A stretch of DNA of 13,707 nucleotides from Pseudoluteimonas sp044226035 (GTDB lineage Bacteria; Pseudomonadota; Gammaproteobacteria; Xanthomonadales; Xanthomonadaceae): contig JBGAHT010000065.1 in assembly GCA_044226035.1 (NCBI GenBank), positions 1 to 13,707 on the forward strand. Direction: 5' to 3'. The position numbers and the translations under genes are program-made. Positions 5,884 through 13,357 of the stretch are shown here, piece by piece. Position 1 is the stretch's first letter; every line of letters begins with the position of its first letter. The notes under the pieces were generated by a model. It saw only the letters and a program-made list of their open reading frames with translations. It searched no databases and was not told the DNA's origin.

Positions 5884-7782
5884 CTACATCGCTTCGTTAC
5901 GCAGGCGCTGCGCGAAGTCGGCCACGGACATCGTCCCCAGGTCTTCCCCGCCACGCGTGCGCACGGCCACTGCGCCTTGTTCCTTCTCGCGGTCCCCCAC
6001 CACCAGAAGATACGGCACGCGCTGCAGCGTGTGCTCGCGGATCTTATAGCCGATCTTCTCGTTCCGCAAATCGGCGTCGACCCTGAGCCCTTGATTCGCA
6101 AGGGTTTTCCGCACCTCCCCGGCCCAGTCGGCCTGGGCGTCGGTGATGTTCATCACCACCGCCTGGACCGGGGCCAGCCAGGCCGGGAACTGGCCGGCGT
6201 GGTGCTCGATCAGGATCCCGATGAAGCGCTCCATCGAGCCGACGATGGCCCGGTGCAGCATGACCGGGGTCCGCCGCTGGCTGTGCTCGTCCACGTACTC
6301 GGCGCCGAGCCGGCCGGGCATCATGAAATCGACCTGCATCGTGCCCAGCTGCCAGGTGCGGCCGATGGCGTCCTTGAGGTGGTATTCGATCTTGGGGCCG
6401 TAGAAGGCGCCCTCGCCCGGCAGTTCCTGCCATTCCACCCCGGAAGCGCGCAGGGCGTTGCGCAGGGCGTCCTCGGCCTTGTCCCAGGTGGCATCGTCGC
6501 CCAGCCGCGGCTCCGGCCGCAGCGCGATCTTGATCTGGATGTCGGAGAAGCCGAAGTCGGCGTAGACCTTGAGCGCCTGCGCGTGGAAGGCGCGGACCTC
6601 GGCCTCGATCTGGTCCTCGGTGCAGAAGATGTGGCCGTCGTCCTGGGTGAAGCCGCGCACGCGCAGGATGCCGTGCAGCGCGCCGGAGGGTTCGTTGCGG
6701 TGGCAGGACCCGAACTCGCCGTAGCGGATCGGCAGGTCGCGGTAGCTGTGCAGGCCCTGGTTGAACACCTGCACGTGGCCGGGGCAGTTCATCGGCTTCA
6801 CCGCGTAGGTCCGCTTTTCGGACTCGGTGAAGAACATGTTGTCCTTGTAGTTGTCCCAGTGCCCGGACTTCTTCCACAGCTCGACGTCGAGGATCTGCGG
6901 GCAGCGCACTTCGCCGTAGCCGGTCTCGCGGTAGACGCGGCGCATGTACTGCTCGACCACCTGCCACACGCTCCAGCCCTTGGGGTGCCAGAACACCAGG
7001 CCCGGCGCTTCCTCCTGCAGGTGGAACAGGTCCTGCTGCTTGCCGATGCGGCGGTGGTCGCGCTTCTCGGCTTCCTCCAGCATCGTGAGGTAGGCCTTGA
7101 GGTCCTTGTCGTTCAGCCACGCGGTGCCGTAGATGCGGCTGAGCATCTGGTTGTTGTGGTCGCCGCGCCAGTACGCGCCCGCGACCTTCATCAGCTTGAA
7201 CGCGCGCAGCTTGTCGGTGCCCGGCACGTGCGGGCCGCGGCAGAGGTCGGTGAATTCGCCCTGCGAATACAGCGAGAGTTCCTCGTTCGCCGGGATCGAT
7301 TCGATGATCTCGGCCTTGTAGTCCTCGCCGAGGCCGTGGAAGAACGCCACCGCGTCGTCTCGCGACTTCACGCTGCGCGTCACCGGCAGCGCTTCCTTCA
7401 CGATCTTCTGCATCTCCGCCTCGATCGCCGGCAGGTCCTCGGGCGTGAACGGGCGCTCGTAGGCGAAGTCGTAGTAGAAGCCGTTGTCGATCACCGGGCC
7501 GATGGTCACCTGCGCGCCCGGGAACAGGCGCTGCACCGCCTGCGCGAGCAGGTGCGCGGTGGAATGGCGCAGGATGTCCAGCGCCTCCGGCGACTTGTCG
7601 GTGACGATGGACAGGGTCGCGTCGCGATCGATGCGGAAGCCGGCATCGACCAGCCTGTCGTCGACTTTGCCGGCCAGGGTCGCCTTGGCCAGGCCCGCGC
7701 CGATGGAGGCGGCGACGTCGCCGACCGTGACCGGCGCGCCGAACTGGCGAACGGAACCGTCGGGAAGGGTTATGTTGATCAT
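5884..7782 (-). CDS. thrS: Threonine--tRNA ligase
   Basis: Class II synthetase, 632 aa. It has a TGS domain (1-62), then an N2 editing domain that clears Ser-tRNA(Thr), with HSTAH (His73, His77) and the CRGPH segment (Cys181, His185). The catalytic core has zinc ligands Cys333 (in MNCPGH) and His384 (DDGH) and the motif 2 arginine in CHRNEPSG (360-367). A C-terminal anticodon-binding domain ends the protein. I chose ATG at 7782 (MINITLPDGS). The frame stays open for 35 more codons upstream, but those run through a heptamer repeat and a terminator. AGG at about 7 bases is the only Shine-Dalgarno. Expression is probably controlled in the 250-base leader described separately. Confidence 0.98.
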   Translation of the reverse strand: MINITLPDGSVRQFGAPVTVGDVAASIGAGLAKATLAGKVDDRLVDAGFRIDRDATLSIVTDKSPEALDILRHSTAHLLAQAVQRLFPGAQVTIGPVIDNGFYYDFAYERPFTPEDLPAIEAEMQKIVKEALPVTRSVKSRDDAVAFFHGLGEDYKAEIIESIPANEELSLYSQGEFTDLCRGPHVPGTDKLRAFKLMKVAGAYWRGDHNNQMLSRIYGTAWLNDKDLKAYLTMLEEAEKRDHRRIGKQQDLFHLQEEAPGLVFWHPKGWSVWQVVEQYMRRVYRETGYGEVRCPQILDVELWKKSGHWDNYKDNMFFTESEKRTYAVKPMNCPGHVQVFNQGLHSYRDLPIRYGEFGSCHRNEPSGALHGILRVRGFTQDDGHIFCTEDQIEAEVRAFHAQALKVYADFGFSDIQIKIALRPEPRLGDDATWDKAEDALRNALRASGVEWQELPGEGAFYGPKIEYHLKDAIGRTWQLGTMQVDFMMPGRLGAEYVDEHSQRRTPVMLHRAIVGSMERFIGILIEHHAGQFPAWLAPVQAVVMNITDAQADWAGEVRKTLANQGLRVDADLRNEKIGYKIREHTLQRVPYLLVVGDREKEQGAVAVRTRGGEDLGTMSVADFAQRLRNEAM

Positions 7783-7788
7783 TTGCCT

Positions 7789-7877
7789 GGGATTCGGGAT
7801 TCGGGATTCGGAAGGGCGGGACCGGGGTTGGATGAAGATTCGGCTTTGCCAATCTCCAATCGCCAATCTCCAATCCC
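7789..7877. repeat. Inverted heptamer-repeat element upstream of thrS
   Basis: Three perfect plus-strand GGGATTC units (7789-7809) with a degenerate fourth, a roughly 40-base core ending GGCTTTGC, then four minus-strand units (GGGATTG, GAGATTG, GCGATTG, GAGATTG; 7877-7850). The layout, unit length and core end match the pheS-pheT element. It lies between the thrS terminator and the thrS start codon, ending 6 bases before the ATG. Confidence 0.75.
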
Positions 7878-7880
7878 GGA

Positions 7881-7907
7881 AAAGCAAAAAGGCGCCGAGG
7901 CGCCTTT
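7881..7907 (-). terminator. Intrinsic terminator in the thrS leader
   Basis: Minus strand: AAAGGCGC-CTCG-GCGCCTTT, then T-rich sequence (TTGCTTTT). It lies about 100 bases upstream of the thrS ATG. No gene on this strand ends upstream of it within the window, so it is best read as a leader terminator (attenuator) rather than a gene end. Confidence 0.75.
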
Positions 7908-7934
7908 CGATCGCCCGCCAATGGCGGGTTCGAA
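7906..7934 (-). promoter_or_regulatory. Leader hairpin before the thrS terminator
   Basis: Minus strand: TTCGA, A, CCCGCC, ATT, GGCGGG, CGA, TCGAA form a two-part stem (5 bp plus 6 bp). A second CCCGCC at 7946-7941 could replace the inner one as partner of GGCGGG. The outer arm shares two bases with the terminator stem. Confidence 0.4.
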
Positions 7935-7947
7935 TGCGTCGGCGGGG

Positions 7948-7974
7948 TCAGCGATGGGCGCTCGTAGTGCTCAT
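7948..7974 (-). CDS. Candidate thrS leader peptide (MSTTSAHR)
   Basis: An 8-codon minus-strand ORF, ATG at 7974, TGA at 7950-7948, with tandem Thr codons ACT ACG as codons 3 and 4. It sits between the candidate promoter at 8035-8063 and the leader hairpins and terminator, as a classical attenuation leader would. The Shine-Dalgarno is poor and the ORF is short enough to arise by chance. The positional fit, not the ORF itself, makes it a candidate. Confidence 0.4.
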   Translation of the reverse strand: MSTTSAHR

Positions 7975-8034
7975 GTCGCACGCTCGACGGCGGTTTCCCG
8001 GCGTCACCCTGTCCTGCGGCTGCGGAGGCCCGGA

Positions 8035-8063
8035 ACGTTAGGCCGGCGCCGGTGGAAAGTCAA
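8035..8063 (-). promoter_or_regulatory. Putative thrS promoter
   Basis: Minus strand: TTGACT (8063-8058, 5 of 6 matches to the -35 consensus), 17-base spacer, TAACGT (8040-8035, 3 of 6). The start point would be near 8028, giving a leader of about 250 bases that contains the short ORF, hairpins, terminator and heptamer element. Confidence 0.4.
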
Positions 8064-8079
8064 CGAATCGCGGCCGCGG

Positions 8080-8108
8080 CTGCGACCGCCTTCGCGCCGC
8101 CCTACACT
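8080..8108 (+). promoter_or_regulatory. Putative promoter of the aminotransferase gene
   Basis: TACACT at 8103-8108 (4 of 6 to TATAAT) with only a weak -35 (CTGCGA) at 17 bases. The start point near 8115 would give a 27-base leader to the ATG at 8142 and would exclude the GTG at 8052 as start. Confidence 0.3.
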
Positions 8109-8141
8109 CGCGGTTCCCCGGCACCGGCGAAGCATGCGGCG

Positions 8142-9077
8142 ATGGCGCAGAGCATCCACGATTTCCACGACGACCCGCGCAATGCGGACATCCTGGTCTG
8201 GGTCAACGGCGAGCTGAAGCCTCGCGCCGAAGCGGTGGTCTCGGTGTTCGACAGCGGCTTCGTGCTCGGCGACGGGGTCTGGGAAGGCCTGCGCGTGGTC
8301 GATGGCCATCCGGCCTTCCTCGACCAGCACCTCGACCGGCTGTACGAGGGCGCCAAGGCGATCGCGCTGGACATCGGCCTCGACCGCGCGGCGTTGACCC
8401 GCGCCATCGACGACACCCTCGCCGCGAACGGCATGCGCGACGGCGCGCACCTGCGGCTGATGGCGACGCGCGGGGTGAAGCGCACGCCCTACCAGGATCC
8501 GCGCGCCAGCGTCGGCCCGGCGACCATCGTGATCATCCCCGAATTCAAGGTCGCCAAGCCCGAAACCCTCGCGGCCGGGCTGAGGCTGTTCACCGTGCAC
8601 GTGCGCCGCGGGTATCCGGACGTGCAGGATCCCAAGCTCAACAGCCACAGCAAGCTCAACTGCATCACCGCCTGCATCCAGGCGATCGAGGCCGGCGCCG
8701 ACGAGGCGCTGATGCTGGATCCGCACGGCTTCGTCGCCACCTGCAATTCCACCCACTTCTTCATCGTGCGCAAGGGCGAGGTGTGGACGTCCAGCGGCGA
8801 CTACTGCCTGGGCGGCATCACCCGCGGCAACGTGCTGCGGATCTGCCGCGAAGCCGGCATTGCGTGCTTCGAGAAGAACTTCAGCCTGATGCAGGTCTAT
8901 TCCGCCGACGAGGCCTTCACCACCGGTACCTTCGCCGGGCTCGCGCCGGTGCGCTCGGTCGACGGCCGCGCCATCGGCGACGGCATCCTGCCCGGCCCGG
9001 TGACCGCGCGCCTGCAGGCGCTGTACCGCGAACTGGCGAAACGCGACGTCGCGCAACGCCGACCGACGCCGGCATGA
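8142..9077 (+). CDS. Class IV aminotransferase-like PLP enzyme
   Basis: A 311-aa fold-type IV PLP protein, the fold of branched-chain and D-amino-acid transaminases and aminodeoxychorismate lyase. Visible marks: VNGELKPRAEAVVSVFDSGFVLGDGVWEG (21-49); the SHSKLN segment, where Lys171 is the likely Schiff-base lysine; EALMLDPHGFV (188-198); and GDYCLGGITRGNVL (219-232). Where the family usually has a Glu that contacts the pyridine nitrogen (pattern G-x-V-x-E), this protein has Thr200, and the following Asn is His205. The substrate cannot be named. ATG at 8142 is preferred to a GTG at 8052, which lies in the divergent promoter region. The stop overlaps the next gene by 4 bases (ATGA). Confidence 0.88.
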   Translation: MAQSIHDFHDDPRNADILVWVNGELKPRAEAVVSVFDSGFVLGDGVWEGLRVVDGHPAFLDQHLDRLYEGAKAIALDIGLDRAALTRAIDDTLAANGMRDGAHLRLMATRGVKRTPYQDPRASVGPATIVIIPEFKVAKPETLAAGLRLFTVHVRRGYPDVQDPKLNSHSKLNCITACIQAIEAGADEALMLDPHGFVATCNSTHFFIVRKGEVWTSSGDYCLGGITRGNVLRICREAGIACFEKNFSLMQVYSADEAFTTGTFAGLAPVRSVDGRAIGDGILPGPVTARLQALYRELAKRDVAQRRPTPA

Positions 9078-9802
9078 CCGTGCGCGTGGCGATGTGGTCG
9101 GGGCCGCGCAACATCTCGACCGCGATGATGCGCGCCTGGGAAAACCGCGGCGACTGCGCGGTCAGCGACGAACCGCTGTACGCGGCCTACCTCGCCGCGA
9201 CCGGCCTCGACCATCCCGGCCGCGACGAAGTGATCGCCGCCGGCGAAACCGACTGGCGTCGCGTCGTCGATGCCCTGCTCGGCCCCGCGCCCGGCGACGC
9301 GCCGGTCTGGTACCAGAAGCACATGAGCCACCACCTGCTGCCGGGCATGGACGGCGACTGGGTGTTCGGCCTGCGCAACGTGTTCCTGATCCGCGATCCG
9401 GCCGAAGTGGTGGCGTCCTACGTCAAGTCGCGCGCGACCGTGGCGCCGGAGGACATCGGCCTGCTGCAGCAGGCACGGCTGTTCGAGCAGTTGCGCGAAC
9501 GCACTGGCGAAACGCCCGTCGTGGTCGATGCCGGCGATTTCCTGCGCGCGCCCGAAGCGCACCTGCGCGCGATCTGCGCCGCGCTGGGAATCGCGTTCAC
9601 GCCGCGGATGCTGGCGTGGCCGCCCGGTCCGCGCGCGAGCGACGGCGTGTGGGCGCCGTACTGGTACGACGCGGTGTGGAAATCGACCGGCTTCGAGCCG
9701 TGGCGCGCGCGCGAGATCGCGTTGTCCGACGCATCGCGCGCGGTGGCCGAAGCCTGCCGGCCCGCGTACGAGGCCCTGCACGCGCGGCGGATCCGGGCCT
9801 GA
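9074..9802 (+). CDS. Sulfotransferase-fold family protein
   Basis: A 242-aa P-loop-type protein. WSGPRNISTAMMRAW (8-22) occupies the place of the 5'-phosphosulfate-binding loop, and FLIRDPAEVVASYVKSR (104-120) resembles the 3'-phosphate-binding segment of PAPS-dependent sulfotransferases. No signal peptide or membrane segment is seen. Start and stop are fixed by the ATGA overlap with the class IV aminotransferase, so the two are translationally coupled. I recall plant proteins annotated as branched-chain aminotransferase-like that join a similar P-loop domain to a class IV aminotransferase; if right, the pair acts together. The reaction and acceptor are unknown, and whether it transfers sulfate at all is unproven. 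Confidence 0.78.
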   Translation: MTVRVAMWSGPRNISTAMMRAWENRGDCAVSDEPLYAAYLAATGLDHPGRDEVIAAGETDWRRVVDALLGPAPGDAPVWYQKHMSHHLLPGMDGDWVFGLRNVFLIRDPAEVVASYVKSRATVAPEDIGLLQQARLFEQLRERTGETPVVVDAGDFLRAPEAHLRAICAALGIAFTPRMLAWPPGPRASDGVWAPYWYDAVWKSTGFEPWRAREIALSDASRAVAEACRPAYEALHARRIRA

Positions 9803-9812
9803 GCCGGCCCGG

Positions 9813-9840
9813 AAAAACAAAACCGCCCGGAGCGGCGGTT
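9813..9840 (-). terminator. Terminator of tRNA-Val
   Basis: Minus strand: AACCGCC pairs with GGCGGTT (9840-9834 with 9827-9821, 6-base loop), followed by TTGTTTTT. It lies 55 bases past the tRNA 3' end. The same stem lies 18 bases after the sulfotransferase-like stop on the plus strand, but has no T run in that direction. Confidence 0.8.
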
Positions 9841-9866
9841 CGGTCCTCGCAGCGAAGTCGTTCCAG

Positions 9867-9900
9867 CACCACGCCGGCGCCCGCTTGGGCTGGCGTGGTG
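9867..9900 (-). repeat. Inverted repeat spanning the tRNA-Val 3' end
   Basis: CACCACGCC (minus 9900-9892) pairs with GGCGTGGTG (9875-9867). The first arm contains the encoded CCA and the last acceptor bases, so the precursor trailer could form a 9-bp hairpin that competes with the acceptor stem. Confidence 0.45.
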
Positions 9901-9970
9901 GGCGGTACAGGGTTCGAACCTGTGACCCCCACCATGTCAAGGTGATGCTCTACCGCTGAGCTAACCGCCC
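9896..9970 (-). tRNA. tRNA-Val (anticodon GAC)
   Basis: A 75-nt cloverleaf on the minus strand. The acceptor stem is GGGCGGT/ACCGCCC, the D arm TTAGCTCAGCGGTAGAGC, and the anticodon stem TCACC/GGTGG (one G-T pair) with loop TTGACAT, so the anticodon is GAC. The T arm is CAGGTTCGAACCCTG, and CCA is encoded at 9898-9896. A TACAAT box lies 24 bases upstream and a terminator follows. Confidence 0.97.
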
Positions 9971-9993
9971 TGGAACCCCTCGCGGGGGCGCGA

Positions 9994-9999
9994 ATTGTA
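9994..9999 (-). promoter_or_regulatory. Putative -10 box for tRNA-Val
   Basis: TACAAT on the minus strand (5 of 6 matches), 24 bases upstream of the tRNA 5' end, giving a start near 9987. No clear -35 is seen. Confidence 0.4.
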
Positions 10000-10018
10000 G
10001 CCCAGCTCCGGGCTTTTT
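9999..10018 (+). terminator. Possible plus-strand terminator
   Basis: AGCCC-AGCTCC-GGGCT followed by TTTT on the plus strand. The stem is only 5 bp but GC-rich. It may stop plus-strand read-through from the aminotransferase/sulfotransferase pair before it runs antisense into uvrB. Confidence 0.35.
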
Positions 10019-10022
10019 GCTC

Positions 10023-10046
10023 CTCCCCCTTCCATGGAAGGGGGAG
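10023..10046 (-). repeat. Perfect 24-bp palindrome after uvrB
   Basis: CTCCCCCTTCCA with its exact reverse complement, centred at 10034/10035 and starting 4 bases past the uvrB stop. As RNA it gives a 10-bp hairpin with a 4-base loop but no T run, so it is a 3'-end stabiliser or Rho-linked stop rather than an intrinsic terminator. Confidence 0.6.
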
Positions 10047-10050
10047 GGAG

Positions 10051-12078
<2,028 letters not shown>

Positions 12079-12129
12079 CGGCGGTCGTCCGTGGGCGACC
12101 CGACAGTGTAATGCCGCGCCCTGAACCCC

Positions 12130-12233
12130 GTAGGAGCGGCGGAGGTCGCGACTGCCTTTCGTGGGGGCGCCTTCAGGCGTGGATGCTCCTTGGCATATCG
12201 ACGAAAGGCATTCGCGGCCAAAGCCGCTCCCAC
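12130..12233. repeat. REP-type imperfect inverted repeat upstream of uvrB
   Basis: Left arm GTAGGAGCGGCGGAGGTCGC... (12130-12162) and right arm (12201-12233) are inverted copies, 27 of 33 positions identical, around a 38-base centre with its own GCGCCTTCAGGCG hairpin. A further half copy of the right end (AAGCCGCTGCCAC) follows at about 12236-12248. GTAGGAGCGGC-type units are, from memory, common intergenic REP sequences in xanthomonads and pseudomonads. The element fills the divergent uvrB/pseudopilin gap, of which the remaining bases show only a GGAATATTCC palindrome (12272-12281). Confidence 0.75.
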
Positions 12234-12367
12234 AAAAGCCGCTGCCACGGAAGATGCCGATGGGCACGCTGGGAATATTCCTAGCGCGTCGCGTTGCAAG
12301 CGCCGATGCCGACCGCCGCCGCGGAATCCGATGCTGTGCCCGACCCGACACCGCCACGGAAATCGCC

Positions 12368-12916
12368 ATGCGCCGGAGCCACCACGGATTCACCCTGATC
12401 GAAGCGACCCTGGCCATGGCCGTGGCCGCGATTTCCCTCGGCGTGGCCATTCCCTCGCTGACCGGCGCGGTGTCGGCGGCGCACGCCGGCACGGCCAAGG
12501 CGGCGATGGTCGAGACCTTCGCCAAGGCCTTGACCCATTCCACGGCCACCGGCGTCGAAGTCGTGCTGTGCCCGGCGGCAAGCGGCAGCGACGCCTGCCT
12601 CGACAGCACCGACTGGAGCGGCGGATGGATCGCCTTCGCGGACCTGGACGGGAATCGCAGCCGCGGCCCCAACGAAACCCTGCTCCTGCGGCGGGCCGCG
12701 TTCGCGCATGGCGTGCACCTGCGCAGCACCTCGGGGCGCAAGCGCCTGGTATTCCAGCCGCAGGGCGGCGCGGCGGCGGGCTCCAACGTCACCTTCACCC
12801 TGTGCGATTCGCGCGGCGCGGCCAAGGCCAGCACGCTCATCCTCGCCAACAGCGGGCGGTTCCGGCAGGGCGCGGCCGATCCGGCGGCGGCATGGGCCTG
12901 CACCCAGCCGATCTGA
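12368..12916 (+). CDS. GspH/FimT-type pseudopilin, prepilin leader
   Basis: A 182-aa type IV pilin-like precursor. The leader MRRSHHG ends in Gly7, followed by mature FTLIEATLAMAVAAISLGVAIP: Phe at +1, Glu12 at +5 and a hydrophobic helix to about residue 31, as required for PilD-type prepilin peptidase cleavage and methylation. The rest resembles the GspH/FimT domain (VEVVLCP, GGWIAFADLDGN at 85-96, LANSGRFR at 159-166). Four Cys (68, 77, 146, 178) in the mature part could form two disulfides. GGA lies 8 bases before the ATG. It would act as a minor pseudopilin of a type IV pilus or type II secretion system, but no pilus or secretion gene is next to it. Family sure; system unknown. Confidence 0.88.
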   Translation: MRRSHHGFTLIEATLAMAVAAISLGVAIPSLTGAVSAAHAGTAKAAMVETFAKALTHSTATGVEVVLCPAASGSDACLDSTDWSGGWIAFADLDGNRSRGPNETLLLRRAAFAHGVHLRSTSGRKRLVFQPQGGAAAGSNVTFTLCDSRGAAKASTLILANSGRFRQGAADPAAAWACTQPI

Positions 12917-12926
12917 AGGCCGGCGC

Positions 12927-12956
12927 TTGCGCCGCGCGGGGCGCGCCCGGCACAAT
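12927..12956 (+). promoter_or_regulatory. Putative tRNA-Asn promoter
   Basis: TTGCGC (12927-12932), 18-base spacer, CACAAT (12951-12956). The predicted start near 12963 is 3 bases before the mature tRNA 5' end. The two boxes are only partial matches; the position is the main support. Confidence 0.4.
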
Positions 12957-12965
12957 GTCGCCCCC

Positions 12966-13042
12966 GCCCGAATAGCTCAGCCGGTTAGAGCACTTGACTG
13001 TTAATCAGGGGGTCGTTGGTTCGAGTCCAACTTCGGGCGCCA
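12966..13042 (+). tRNA. tRNA-Asn (anticodon GTT)
   Basis: A 77-nt cloverleaf. The acceptor stem is GCCCGAA/TTCGGGC, the anticodon stem CTTGA/TCAGG (with a G-T pair) and the loop CTGTTAA, so the anticodon is GTT. The T arm is GTTGGTTCGAGTCCAAC, discriminator G, and CCA is encoded at 13040-13042. It lies 49 bases after the pseudopilin gene on the same strand. Confidence 0.97.
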
Positions 13043-13357
13043 GATATATCGAGGACGGCGGATCATCCGAGTGATGGCCGATCCCCGGGAATTCCGGAAT
13101 CCATACGAATCCCGGGTGCCAACTTCACGAATCGCTGTTTGTTCCGAAAGCCCGGCATCGCCGGGCTTTCGACGTTATGGCCCGCAATCGACCACGCTCC
13201 TTCCTTCGGTGACGACCACCGCGGCGAACCGCTCCCGGCCGCCTGCCATCCGATTCCAGACGCACATGGCCGGGATCCGCCGACCCCCGCGTTGTTCTAT
13301 AGGCAGGGGCAAGTTGATCGACGTTGCTCGCGGCGTCGCAGGCAAAAGGAATACGCC
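13043..13357. other. Intergenic region after tRNA-Asn
   Basis: 315 bases with no gene I can support. It holds degenerate GGGATTC-like remnants (about 13083-13137, including CCCGGGA...ATCCCGGG as an imperfect inverted repeat) and the hairpin at 13146-13170. The roughly 190 bases up to the next gene show no clear promoter, although TTCTATAGG near 13293 is AT-rich for this genome. Confidence 0.5.
13146..13170 (+). terminator. Strong hairpin, probable terminator after tRNA-Asn
   Basis: GAAAGCCCGGC and GCCGGGCTTTC form a perfect 11-bp stem with loop ATC. The stem ends in T's on both strands, but no long T run follows, so it could act in either direction and only weakly as an intrinsic terminator. 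It lies about 100 bases past the tRNA. Confidence 0.6.

Noticed and set aside
7789..7877. Short regular repeats as a possible CRISPR array
   Set aside because: Units are 7 bases with no spacers and are inverted about a core; this is an intergenic repeat, not CRISPR.
7783..7887. 35-codon N-terminal extension of thrS
   Set aside because: It encodes the heptamer repeat and terminator; ThrRS proteins begin with the TGS domain at MINITLPDG.
7924..7938. T-loop-like GGGTTCGAATGC on the plus strand upstream of thrS
   Set aside because: No acceptor, D or anticodon arm can be built around it. It may be part of the leader hairpin; a tRNA-like operator was considered but is not supported.
5863..8217. 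A long plus-strand open frame opposite thrS
   Set aside because: Shadow of thrS with no motif; it runs through the thrS leader terminator and both heptamer arrays.
8004..9056. Minus-strand open frame of 350 codons opposite the aminotransferase
   Set aside because: Antisense shadow rich in Ala, Gly, Val, Asp and His without motifs; the plus-strand aminotransferase is clear.
12079..12130. SOS (LexA) box or clear promoter for uvrB
   Set aside because: Only TACACT at 12110-12105 resembles a -10, with no -35 and no palindrome typical of LexA sites.
12079..12903. Upstream extension of the uvrB frame (275 extra codons)
   Set aside because: It crosses the REP element and the antisense of the pseudopilin gene; UvrB proteins begin at about MTDRPDLQ and the normal length is reached from 12078.
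13018..13042. tRNA-Asn 3' end as an integration (att) site
   Set aside because: No second copy of the tRNA 3' segment and no integrase within the window; kept only as a question for the sequence beyond the edge.
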